Positions 24,881 to 34,981 of a stretch of DNA of 64,000 bases are shown piece after piece (positions within the stretch are counted from its first letter, which is position 1; each line of letters opens with the position of its first letter). Where the stretch lies: the NCBI GenBank assembly GCA_050084985.1, contig JBITNC010000001.1, positions 86,614,001 through 86,678,000 on the forward strand. The letters run 5' to 3'. The DNA is from Nageia nagi (Eukaryota; Pinophyta). The notes beneath the pieces are model-generated. The model did not search any database. It worked only from the letters and a program-made list of their open reading frames with translations, and was not told the DNA's origin. The position numbers and the translations under genes are program-made.

Positions 24881-25870
24881 TTTTAGGTATTTACAGAAAT
24901 AGGAATTATGGTTGAGAGTAGACCACTATAGTCTAGCTTGTAAGACTTTATTTCTCATCAGTTCTCCAACAAAATTATCTTTGGCTATTCCATCATGTTC
25001 CTCTCTAAGTATTTGATCGCATTCATATGAGAGTGTCACATGGTGAATTATTTCATCTATACCAATTTTATATAGTTTGATCGATATAAAAGGATATAGC
25101 ATTACTTTGATTAATAGTTTCCTTTGTTCTTTGAGGAATAGACCATCAAGGAATTATCCTGATGTAAGAAAAGTTGCTATTTCCACTAAGTCATTTGGTA
25201 CTTTGAATTTTTTCCATTTTTGATTCATGATAGCATATCGAGGATCAAATTTAAGTTGCCTAGTTTGATAATGACCTTAAAAGTGAATTCTCAAAATAAA
25301 AATAGCCAATAAAAAATTCATCCTTGGATGACTAGTTTGTTTAAAAGATATCATAGCACATCATAATCTATAAAAAAAATAAACATTGTTGGTAATAGTT
25401 AATGAAGAAATTTATGAAGGGCATATATCATAGCTAGTGCTTCCTTCTCTATAACAGTATAGGTTTTCTCTTCATCCATCATCTTTTAACTAGCAAAATA
25501 AATTGGATGATCAATATTAGCTTCACCAAGTTGGGTGAGGATGGTGTCAATTGCTTGAATACTTGGGTCAATATGTACATGGAACTCTTTTTTCTAATCT
25601 GGGAATATTAATATCAAAGCTTTTGATAGTTTGTGTTTTAGAAGGTTGAAGTTTTCCTAACATTGTTATGACCAATAGAAGGATCACTTTTTCTTAGTTA
25701 AGTCATCGAGAGGGGTGGCTAAAGCTACATAGTTTTTAATAAACTTTATATAGTAGTTTATTGATCTTAGGATTCTTTGTACTTCTTTTACAGTGGTGTG
25801 TGGGGGTATATTTAATATTACAATATTTTTTGTTGGATCTACTATTAGTCCTTCCTTATAGATAATGTGG
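24880..25870 (-). pseudogene. Element F inverted segment: RT end, RNase H and integrase N-terminus
   Basis: Reading leftward from 25870 the minus strand gives RT connection sequence LGHIIYKEGLIVDPTKNIVI, LRSINYYIKFIKNYVALATP and LDDLTKKK. RNase H pieces follow (HPIYFAS, EKEALAMIYALHKFLH), then at 25190-24880 the zinc-binding integrase N-terminus with IDEIIHHVTLSYECDQILRE, EHDGIAKDNFVGELMRNKVL and NSYFCKYLK. The next part of integrase is not further left. It begins on the opposite strand at 25883 (KYIRGCYLYCTSKPRNRK). The two pieces are complementary in content. Confidence 0.8.
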
Positions 25871-25882
25871 CCTAATCAAGTT

Positions 25883-27050
25883 TCCAAGTACATAAGAGGG
25901 TGTTATTTATATTGCACCAGCAAGCCAAGAAATAGGAAATTGATATTGTATCAACCACTTCTAGTACCTTCTAGTACCAATAAAGGTCATGAATATTTAT
26001 TTATTATTATCAATATATTTATCAAGATGTGTATTTTGATTCCTTGTAAGAAGACAATAGTGGGATAAGATGTTACAAATTTATTCTTTTCACATGTTTG
26101 GGTCCATTTTGGATTTTCTACTTCTATTATTTTGTATAAAGATAGTAGATTTTTGGGCAACTTTTGGATATGTTTATGGGAAAATATGGATACAAGGTTG
26201 AAGAGGAGTACTACCTTTCATCCTCAAATGGATGGATAAACTAAGATGGTGAATTGGATAGTGGTTCAAATCTAAAGGGGTTATTATGGAAAGCATCCTA
26301 CATCTTGGGATGAACATATTGAATATATCAAACATTCATACAATAGGGAAATTCATTCTTACATTAATAAGATTCCTTTTGAGACTTGTTTTGGTTATTT
26401 ACTACTTTCACCTTTTGATTATATATTTGGGAAGAAAAATGATGAAGGAGATTCACTTGAGAAAGAAGAGAAGCAAGCTAAAAAGATTATTGAAAAGATT
26501 AGGCAAATTCATTTGAAAATACAAGAGCAACTTAAGACAAGCCATTCCAAGTACAATATAAGACATGAAAAGCATCAATTTGACCATAATTTTCATATGG
26601 GATACCATGTTTGGTTGCATCTTAGTAAGGATAGGTTGCAAGGACTAGCCAAGAAGTTGAAACCTCTAAGGTATGAAGTATTTTAGATTATGGACCAAGT
26701 AAGTGAGAATTCTTTTAGTTTGAATCTACTAGAATATATAAACATATATTCAATTGTGAATATGAAAAATTTAAAATTTGATGAGCCATCTATGTTGATT
26801 GAACATGAAGTAGCTTTAGATCATATTTTTCCATCTCTTGATGACTTAGCTCCTAATGCTATGTATGAATGCAAGGAGGATTCCATATTACAAAAGAAGA
26901 CTTCTACTATAAGAAGAGGTGAGATAGAGATGTGGTTAGATTGATTGAAAGGAAAGAATCATAATAAATTCAAATGGATGTACAAGTACAATTATAGGGA
27001 ATTATATCCTCATCTATTCATTTATGGGACCAAATGCCTTCTGATTAAGG
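25883..27050 (+). pseudogene. Element F integrase core and C-terminus
   Basis: Plus-strand reading gives KYIRGCYLYCTSKPRNRK, GHEYLFIIINIFIKMCILIP, LYKDSRFLGNFWICLWENMD, LKRSTTFHPQMDG, YYGKHPTSWDEHIEYIKHSY, NREIHSYINKIPFETCFGYL, then HQFDHNFHMGYHVWLHLSKD and LKPLRYEVF. This is a chromovirus-like integrase with GYHVWLHL/KLxPLRYGPF-type C-terminal blocks. The second catalytic Asp (KDSRF) is present. The catalytic Glu after the TDGQT block appears replaced by Lys (TKMVN). Stops occur, for example just after the MDG motif. A possible degraded chromodomain (NKFKWMYKYNYREL) stands at about 26960-27000. Confidence 0.85.
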
Positions 27051-27053
27051 AGG

Positions 27054-27780
27054 TGTGATCCAAATTGGATCATGTCAAGTTGGTTTCTACAAGAGTAGTA
27101 CTCATTATAGATGTATATGTTCTTGGATATTGATTGAAGACTAAAATTTGGAGTTGATTAATGTTAAGAACCACATTGATAACAACCTAAGTCTACTACT
27201 TTTATGCTATTAACAATATGTATTTTGATGAGTCAGTAATGAAAGTTGAAATGAAATTGGTAATTTGGATAATTGAGTAGTTTAGGATCATCAACAACAT
27301 CTTGGAGATGTATCCAAGCCTATTTAAGGATATACTATGCTCTTTATTCTTTAATCTTATCTTAGAGACTTTTGGGATTTTGGGATTGTAAATATTTAAA
27401 GACAAATAAAGATTCATTCTAGGATTTTTGTAGTTTTAAAGTTGTTCTTATTGTTGTAGGATATTACAATAGTGTTGTAGATGGTATTGCCATTATTTTG
27501 AATTTATTTCTCTATATGCATGTAATATTGTAATTTCCATAGATAATAGAAAAGAAGGCTTCAATTCCATGCTAGATTAGCCCACATTGGGTGAACCAGG
27601 GTAAATCATTGTGTTGATCTTGTTATGTGTAATTGAGATCGTTAAATTGTAAAATTATAATGTACAATTTCAAATTTATATACAATTTTATAGGTCTCAT
27701 AATGTTGAATGTTTTTTAATTTAAATATGTAAGTGAAGATCCAAGTATGCTATAAGCATTTGGTGATTATGGATCAGTAA
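27054..27780 (+). repeat. Probable 3' LTR of element F
   Basis: The end of the pol frame is followed by the purine-rich stretch TTAAGGAGGTG and then a TG start at about 27054-27057. This is the usual polypurine-tract/LTR junction. The sequence contains LTR-like phrases (ACCAGGGTAAATCATTGTG at about 27595-27615). I found no second copy in the window, so the right end is a guess. Confidence 0.5.
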
Positions 27781-27829
27781 TCCACTTGTAATTTTTTATT
27801 CATTATAGTATACCAAGAGAATTACCCTC

Positions 27830-29292
27830 CAAAAAAGCCATAATGAAATTCTTATAATATTCTCCTTACTTCATCTTAAGATACACACCTCAATAGAGTC
27901 CCATCAAAATTATTTTTGTATAGATGATCATCAACCAACATGTAGTTTATATCTTGTAACTTGAATCTTCTCTTTTGAGAATTATCAAATGATTCTAGAG
28001 CTATCATATTCCTGGAGTAAGTATTGAACTAATTTATCTATTTAGTCTCCTTATTATGTTACATATAATAAGTAATAGCAATAATTTAGGCAACCATTGC
28101 AATATTTTCATCGAGAGATATTCTCTAGATAAATTTGGTTGGTTTAATCTCTACATCAAATTCTAAAATCTTTGTAGCCTAACAAGCTTTACCTTCACCC
28201 AAATCACCTTGTATGATGTAATTTATAACCTTTGAATGAATGGTGTAAATTAGGACTTAACTCTAAGAAATATAATGCTTGAACATTTTAAGTCCTTTCA
28301 TAATAGCAAACATCTATTTCTCAATAAATCAGTACCTCTTAATGATCATGAAGCTTGTAGTTATGAAGCAATGGAATTCTCTTCTTTATCACTTTTTTGT
28401 GGAAGGATAGTTGTTATAAATTTGTTATCTCCATATGCATATATAATGAAATCCTTAAAAAATTTAGGATTCTTATGGATCGAGACTTTTACAATAGTCC
28501 TTTTGATATTATGAAAGGCTTATTTGGCTTATAGGAACCATTTAAATTATGCATCCCTTTTTATCATTGATGTGATAGGTAACACTATCTTTGAATATTC
28601 ATTAATAAATTTCATCATAAAATTAATTTAACCCAATAAGAATTGTAAAGATTTTTTATTTGAAGGCAATGGCAATTCCTTAATATCCTTTACTCTATCT
28701 AGATCTATGGCCAACCCTTATTCTAATACAATATGAATAAGTAATTTTCCTTGATTAACCATAAAAATTGATTTCTTTAGGTTAATAGACATTATAAATT
28801 GCTTGCATTTCTTAAAACCAACCTTATTTGATTAATATGATATTTTTTATCATTTGAAAATATAGTAATATCATTGAGACAGACCAATATGATCTTGTAT
28901 ATCAACTCAACAAAAGAATGCTCCATTGTCCTCTAAAAGGTAGGCTCAACATTAGATAGAAAAAAATTCATTCTTTAAAAAGAAAAATTTCCCCATTGGG
29001 TAGTGAAAGTTATCTTGTGTTGATCCATATCCTTAAACCATATTTGATTAAAGTATGAGAATCCATTTATCATCAAAAAGTAGCAGGGTCCAAGAAACTT
29101 TTGTAGGATTTATTCTATTAGAGGAAGAGGGTAATTATTCTTCAAATACATGTGATTCAAATTTCTTAAATCAACATAGAGCTTGATCTCTCCATTCTTC
29201 TTCCTTACCAACATCAAATTTATAACCAATGTAGAATGTTTGATAGGGTAAATGATTTTAGCATCAATTAATTTTAATAGCTTTGTCTTCAT
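27830..29292 (-). pseudogene. Element E RT, RNase H and start of integrase
   Basis: The open stretch 29292-29110 reads KTKLLKLIDAKIIYPIKHST, LVINLMLVRKKNGEIKLYVD and LRNLNHMYLKNNYPLPLIE, the N-terminal RT fingers. The nucleotide sequence 28640-28990 matches the catalytic region of element A RT, and 28500-28150 matches its RNase H. From 28000 to 27830 it resembles the post-RNase-H region of A near 14250-14390. Many stops. The RT begins almost directly after protease, unlike in element A. Confidence 0.78.
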
Positions 29293-29309
29293 TAATTATA
29301 CACACCTTG

Positions 29310-30170
29310 TATAGTGTAATTTCATTACTTCTTTTATAGCCTTACGCATAATAGTAGAAGAAGATTCAATATCAATTAAGCAATTATGTATAATCCATAC
29401 TTACATTCTAAGAGATATAGAAATGTAGGGATCTGACCACACCTATTAGAGTTGGTGGAGGGAGATCTAAATTAGTCATCATTGTATTATAACTTGTTAG
29501 GTTACCTCCAAAATTCTTTAACATAGAGATTCTAAAAATAAATCCAATTGATTGTATATTATTAAAGGATCAAATAGGGATACCTGGGTTGGGGTACTCT
29601 TTAGTTCTTCCATAATATTATATGGAACAAAATGAGATATCTTATCCAGGTATATAAGGTGATATGGTCTAAACTATTGGGTAGTTTTATCCCTTCATTA
29701 TTCCATTATGAATGGATATATGATTTCAAATTATTTGTTCTATGATTATTCTAGTGAATTAGAGGGAGAAGTGTATTTTGGAGTGGAAGGAACTTGCTTA
29801 CCCAGATCTTGAGATATCTTATTAGGATTAACCAAGGTTTTACTAGTAGGAATTGTTTGATGAACAAGAGCTTTTCCATGAGATGATTTAGGAACTTTAG
29901 GTGGTTTCTAAGTTGATGATGCTATAATGGATATTGATTCTCTTATTTGTGTATAAGTTATCAATTTCTTAGCATAACCCAAGATAAAAAAAAAAGTTCA
30001 TCATTATCAAATTATCCATAGGATCAGTTATATGTTTTGATATTTGACCAACATCCTTCCCTAAATATTTGTGTTGATATCTTGAATAAGTATCTAGCAT
30101 ATGAGGGTCATTACATGTTACACACCAGTCAAGGATACTTGAGGGCTTAGTTTTAGGTGTTATGAAAGTA
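29310..30170 (-). pseudogene. Element E protease remnant, spacer and gag zinc knuckle
   Basis: At 29460-29330 the minus strand reads CLIDIESSSTIMRKAIKEV and MKLHYTR, aligning with the protease loop of element A (CMIDTGAAIIVIPKVVVEKM). At 29640-29500 a spacer matches A (YGRTKEYPNPGIP, FRISMLKN). At 30130-30090 lies CVTCNDPHMLDTY, a broken version of the CxxCxxxHxxxxC knuckle seen intact in element C (CLACNDAHEQTTC). The gag is cut at 30175 by solo LTR B and continues at 32830. Confidence 0.75.
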
Positions 30171-31317
30171 GTGACTATTGAATGATATAATGTAACCATA
30201 AAGGGTTTGGTCTAGTTGAGTTCTCCATTGCCCACAATAGTAGGTTCTTTGAAAGAGTAGAAGGTAGTGGAAGAGCTCATGTTGGTTTTTTGCTCAATCA
30301 TCAGGTTATAGGTCGATTCCTATCTATTGTAAAGGTTTAAAGTAACAAGAAAGAGATAAAAAGTAGAAAGCTACTAGAAAGAGATGAACACATTAAACTA
30401 AAATTTAAACAAGAACTACACAACTTGAGCATTGTAGCACAAATAGCAATCCATACCCAAGATTAAGAATACAAAGCTATCTTACCCTTGGGGTCTCACA
30501 ATCACAATACACATCCATAACTTAAGAAAACATTCCATACATAATATTCACAGAAGTAATAAATAGCCACTTTTTTCAAAATGGAAAAGCATTATCTATT
30601 TGCATTATCATGTATGAAAACACCTTATAGACTTGGGCAAATTTGCTAGAATGTTTAATGTCATTGATTTCTAACAGTCCACCATTTATACATTTACATG
30701 CCCTACTAGGTTGTTGTCTATCATCAATATACATAATTGCTCTTCTTAGTTGAAGCTAGTAAAGAAAACTATCTACAATAAATATTACAATTGTATTATG
30801 TTACACAGTGAATAAGTACTGATAGTATGATTATCAAGGAATTTGCAATTTCTAAATAGTTATATCCCTTGAGCTTCAATCTTCCTAACGTGTCATTGAT
30901 TGCTCCTTTTTTTGGTCTTGTAGTTGATTGAAGATGGTACTATAGCTAATTGAAGAAGTATTCATCTTCAATTTGATAGGTATGATTTGGCACTATGCTC
31001 TATCAGTTGTCATCTACTTCTCTACAACCATTGATGATCCATATTGTAGTTTTGATTGAATAGATTAATGGGATTGGTGAATAATATATCAAGTTAGTTA
31101 AAGAAGAAACTACCATTATTATGTGGAATGGAGTTGAATTCAACATATTAATAGGGCCCTAGGGGTCTAACACTTAAGATCAACTGGACTTGGGTGTTAC
31201 TTCTTACCCATTACTCTCACCTTAGTCTGGTGCATTCTACTTCTTATCTCTAGACTCTGTTGATGATCTAGCTCTCCTTAGTACCCACTAATTTTGGCCA
31301 AAACTTTTGACATCATC

Positions 31318-31615
31318 ATTCAAAATTAATGGGCTTTATTTGGTATCTTCATGAATCTTCACCTACCATTACTTATTTTGAGACCTACTAATTTCAACCA
31401 AAAATGATGATGTCACTATTGAAAATCGATGGGATCTATTTGGTATCTTCATGAATCATCACTTGCTATTACTTATTTTGGGACCCACTAATTTTAGACA
31501 AAAATGATGATGTCATTTTTGAAAATTGGTGGTCTCTATTTAGTATGTTCATGAATCATCACCTACCATTACTTATTTTGGGACCTATTGATTTCAACCA
31601 AAAATGATGATGTCA
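31318..31615 (-). promoter_or_regulatory. Array of four TGACGTCA-derived octamers in solo LTR B
   Basis: TGACATCA at 31318 and TGATGTCA at 31408, 31508 and 31608, spaced 90, 100 and 100 bp. Each lies in a repeat unit of about 100 bp that includes a phrase like CACCTACCATTACTTATTTT, absent from the A units. The core order (GGACCYAYTAATTT, octamer, GGGCTCTATT) is shared with A, while the unit length is not. Confidence 0.72.
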
Positions 31616-31689
31616 TTATTGAAAATTGAAGGGCTCTATTTACTTTTGGGAATCTATTGCTGATTACTTGGACATAACTTGGTCCCACT

Positions 31690-31920
31690 TTTACAACAAC
31701 TCTTATATGTAGTATTTACAACAACTCCTGGATACTATATTTAGAATAACTCTTGAACATTGTACTTACAACAACTCATAGACATTGTACTTATAATAAC
31801 TCCTAGACACTTTATTTACAATAACTCCTAGACATTGTATTTAGAACAACTCTTGGACATTGTATTTACAAAAACTTCCAAAAATTGTATTTAGAACAAC
31901 TCCTAAACATGACTCTTCTA
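31690..31920. repeat. Short imperfect tandem repeats in solo LTR B
   Basis: About eight copies of a unit near 27-30 bp built on ACAACTCCTRGACATTGTATTTA run head to tail. Element A has scattered single words of the same type at 8340-8770, such as ACATAACTCCTAG, but no such tidy array. It forms the far U3 end of this LTR. Confidence 0.75.
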
Positions 31921-32829
31921 TACATACAGTTCCTAGCCTTTTTGACTGCTAACATGACTTAAGGTTTATCCTTGGGAGTTACTGCAACACGTGCTAGACT
32001 TTGACTAGAAATTTATAAGGTAAAATATGAAAGACCAAGGCTTATATATACAATAGTTAAATGTTGACAATACCCAAAATTCTTCAAAATTAAGAGTAAT
32101 AGAAGACTCAAAAGAATTTTTTGAAAAGAATGAATGAATAAAAGAATGATAGCTTGTTACCCCAACTCAGAGTGCAATTCTAAAAGAATACAATGACTAT
32201 TACTATCAATTGAGAGGTTTTATATGTGGGAGGATTTGATGAAGAAGCCTAGTTTTCTTAAGCTTATGGATTGGGATATTTTTTAGGATATTGATATTCA
32301 ATCCTTCTTATATAACCTTATTTTTATATTTTGGATAAGGACACCTTATTGGTCAAGTTCCTTATTATTATTTCTAGTTGTTTGATCCTCTTAGGATCCT
32401 AATAATTTATATTAACAATAATGATAAGAGTTATAGGTGCATTGTAATGTGGGATTAGTGAGATAATATAGGTGGAGGAGTTTGTAATGCAAGTTCTACA
32501 AGCCTAGGGTTGCAATTATACAAGTTATTTAGAGGTAACACTCAATAGAATGGCATTATAGCCCTTGGTTGCAACTTACCATTGACTATAAGATTTTCTT
32601 TAGCTCTTCTAGGCTTTAGATATGCCCTAGAGAAATTAGTTGTTGAGATAATCATTTGTATATTAATATTTGGGTGAAAATATTTTTGAAATACATAAGA
32701 GCTTGTTTAGGACCATACTTTAAACCTAGCTAGAAATCTATTTCCATGTCTTTACAAATCTTACACTAAAATGATCTATTGATTATTAAATATGGTTCTT
32801 TATAGTAATTAACTAATTATAGAGGGAAA

Positions 32830-33370
32830 CCTCATCACCTTCTTGAGTAAACTTTTGAAGCAATACTTGAGAAAAATCAGCCCAAGTATTGATAGAGGTA
32901 GAAGGCAAATTTTTAAACCATTTAGCTACTTTCCCTTCAAAAGAGAAGGATAACAACCTCATCATGATTGAATATTCAATGATATTAAAGCTTGTCCCAA
33001 GAAATACTACTTCTTGATAATGTTCATGGGTTTTCTTCCTTGTTCCATCATACTTTATTAACCTTTTATAGCCTATTATAGAACATATGGATCATTAGTA
33101 GGTATTATAAGTGGAATAGCATTGTAAAATATAAATAATTAACTTTTGTAACCATATTATGAGCAAGAATTACACCTAGTATAGTATTAAGTGGAGGAAC
33201 TCTTAGTGGATGGAATCATGGAGAAAAAGGAATATACATTTTCCTAGCTCTTCTAAATGGAATTGAAATTTCAAGAAATCTAGCTTGTTCTTTATTATTT
33301 ATAGCACTACTTCTTGTATGTCTTCAAGATGGAGGTTTCAAATTTTAATATTTGAATGGTATTAAAAATT
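32830..33370 (-). pseudogene. Element E gag, N-terminal part
   Basis: The minus strand (about 33060-32850) reads KYDGTRKKTHEHYQEVVFLG, TSFNIIEYSIMMRLLSFSFE and GKVAKWFKNLPSTSINTWAD. This aligns with the gag of element A (KYDGSKKMPYEHYQDVSLLA) and of C. It is the part of gag upstream of solo LTR B. Sequence right of about 33100 is weaker but should be the gag N-terminus by analogy with A. Confidence 0.8.
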
Positions 33371-33381
33371 AATTTATAGTC

Positions 33382-33993
33382 TAGAAATAATGCAATAAAG
33401 AAAGCGCTATTCCTCTACAAATGTAATACTAAAGTATATATCAAAAATATACTAGTTATACTAATGATAAACATATACTTTCATCATATTTGAACAAATG
33501 AACCATGAATAACACCTGTGCATAATTACCACTTGATCAGACTCAAGAACAACATCATCAACATATTAAGGTTTGCACATCATTGGCATCTTAAAATAAG
33601 TAAGATAAATGCAAAAATTAAAGTATGAGAAATGTGATGAAAGGTAGGTAACAGATCCATAGATATGTGGTGTTACATAATATTGTTATTATTTGGATAT
33701 ATTATTTACATGTATTCTCCTATCTAGATGATGATGATTTGTTGATGATGAATCATTTTCCCTTGATATTCTTTTATAGCAATATCTTGGTCTTATTATT
33801 TTCTTAGTATCATCACAAATTTCATATTTTATGATGCCTTTATATATATTTGACATGAATTTCATTTTTTAGTGATCTTTTTACATTGATTACATTTATT
33901 TAGGTGTGTTTTAACCCCTTTTATATTAAATATCTCTTGATTCTATAAAAATGAATTATTTAATAAATAAGAATTTATTTTTAGGCATATACC
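33382..33993 (-). repeat. Left LTR of the miniature element
   Basis: Aligns with 34203-34817 over its full length by eye, including AAGTATATATCAAAAATATAC, AAGGTTTGCACATCAT and GAATTATTTAATAAATAAGA. Its first bases (TAGAAATAATG) and last bases (GCATATACC) have lost the TG and CA ends. Confidence 0.85.
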
Positions 33994-34202
33994 TTTTTCC
34001 CCTCTTTGGAGGTGTAATGAAATACATGAAGTTACATATCCAAAGAAGAAGCGTAGAAGAAAATATTTTGAGAACTTTTAACTCTTATATAAAAGCATGA
34101 TCTTCTGATGTAGGTCCTTCACTACCCCTTTTTGATTTGGTTTCCCCAAGAAAGATCCATTGTTGGTGCAACCAAGATAAGACATGAAAAAATATCTCAT
34201 AA

Positions 34203-34817
34203 TGCATAATACAATAAACAAAGCATTATTCCTTTATAAACATAATATTGAAGTATATATCAAAAATATACCAATTATACCAATGATAAATTTGCACCTT
34301 CAATATATATGAATAAACAAACTATGAACAATATCTTTGCACAATCGCCACTCACTTTAACTCAAGAACATTAACACCATTATTGTCTTAAGGTTTGCAC
34401 ATCATCAAAATCTTAAAATAAGTAAGATCAAATGCAAAAATTAAAGTATAAGAAATGCGATGAAATGTAGATAATAGGTCCACTAATAGGTGGTTTTACA
34501 AAATAGTATTATTGTTGGGATATATGATATTCATGTATTTTCCTATCCAGTTGATGATGATTTGTTGATGATGAATTATCTTCCCTTGATATTATTTTAT
34601 AGCAACATCTTGTTCTTCTTCTTTCCTTGGTATTATCATATATTTCATAGTTTATGATGCCTTTATAGACATTTAATGCCACTTACATTGTTTAATGGTC
34701 CTTTTATAATAATTACATTGCTTTGGATGTATTTTAACCTCTTTTTACAATAAATATCTCTTGATACTATAAAAATGAATTATTTAATAAATAAGAATTC
34801 ATTTTTAGGCATATGCA
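34203..34817 (-). repeat. Right LTR of the miniature element
   Basis: Starts TGCATAATACAAT and ends GGCATATGCA. Differences from the left copy are mainly transitions, so the element is old. Confidence 0.85.
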
Positions 34818-34947
34818 TAATCTGATTGATTTTGATAGCAAAGTTGCTAATAAGATCTAAAATAGACCTTATGAAAATATTCAAGCATGAAAATAACCTA
34901 CCATACAATTTCATTAATGCTAATTACACATAAATTATGGGTTAGGA

Positions 34948-34964
34948 TCCCATTAAGCATGCCA
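34948..34964 (-). other. Primer-binding-site-like sequence of element E
   Basis: The minus strand reads TGGCATGCTTAATGGGA, the same site as in element A (18823-18839) and element C (51491-51507) with transitions. It lies 17 bases from the presumed LTR start at 34982. Confidence 0.6.
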
Positions 34965-34981
34965 AAAAGAAATCTTTCTAT

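Larger units (their letters stand above)
30176..32192 (-). repeat. Solo LTR B of the A/C/E family, inserted in element E gag
   Basis: Begins TATTGAATGATATAATGTAACC, matching the element A LTR start, and ends AAAAGAATACA. Length 2017 bp, close to the A LTR. Flanks are GTGAC (30171-30175) and ATGAC (32193-32197), a 5-bp duplication with one transition. Gag coding homology resumes on the far side, so no interior is left: unequal recombination between two LTRs is the usual cause. It carries a TATAAATG box at 30690-30683 (minus) and four TGACGTCA-like octamers. Confidence 0.87.
33382..34817 (-). mobile_element. Miniature LTR element (TRIM-like) in element E leader
   Basis: A direct repeat of about 612-615 bp (33382-33993 and 34203-34817) flanks only 209 bp. 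The repeats end in GCATATGCA (right copy) and start TGCATAAT (right copy); the left copy has decayed ends. Flanks TAGTC (33377-33381) and TAATC (34818-34822) look like a 5-bp target duplication with one transition. A polypurine run on the minus strand (AAAGAGGGGAAAAAGG, ending at the left LTR) suggests minus orientation. There is no coding capacity in the interior. It is either a TRIM or a copia-type element that lost its whole coding region. Confidence 0.82.

Noticed and set aside
31318-31615. Regularly spaced repeats that might suggest a CRISPR array
   Set aside because: Units are degenerate, the 'spacers' are also repeated, and the array lies in an LTR of a plant retrotransposon. No cas-like gene is present.
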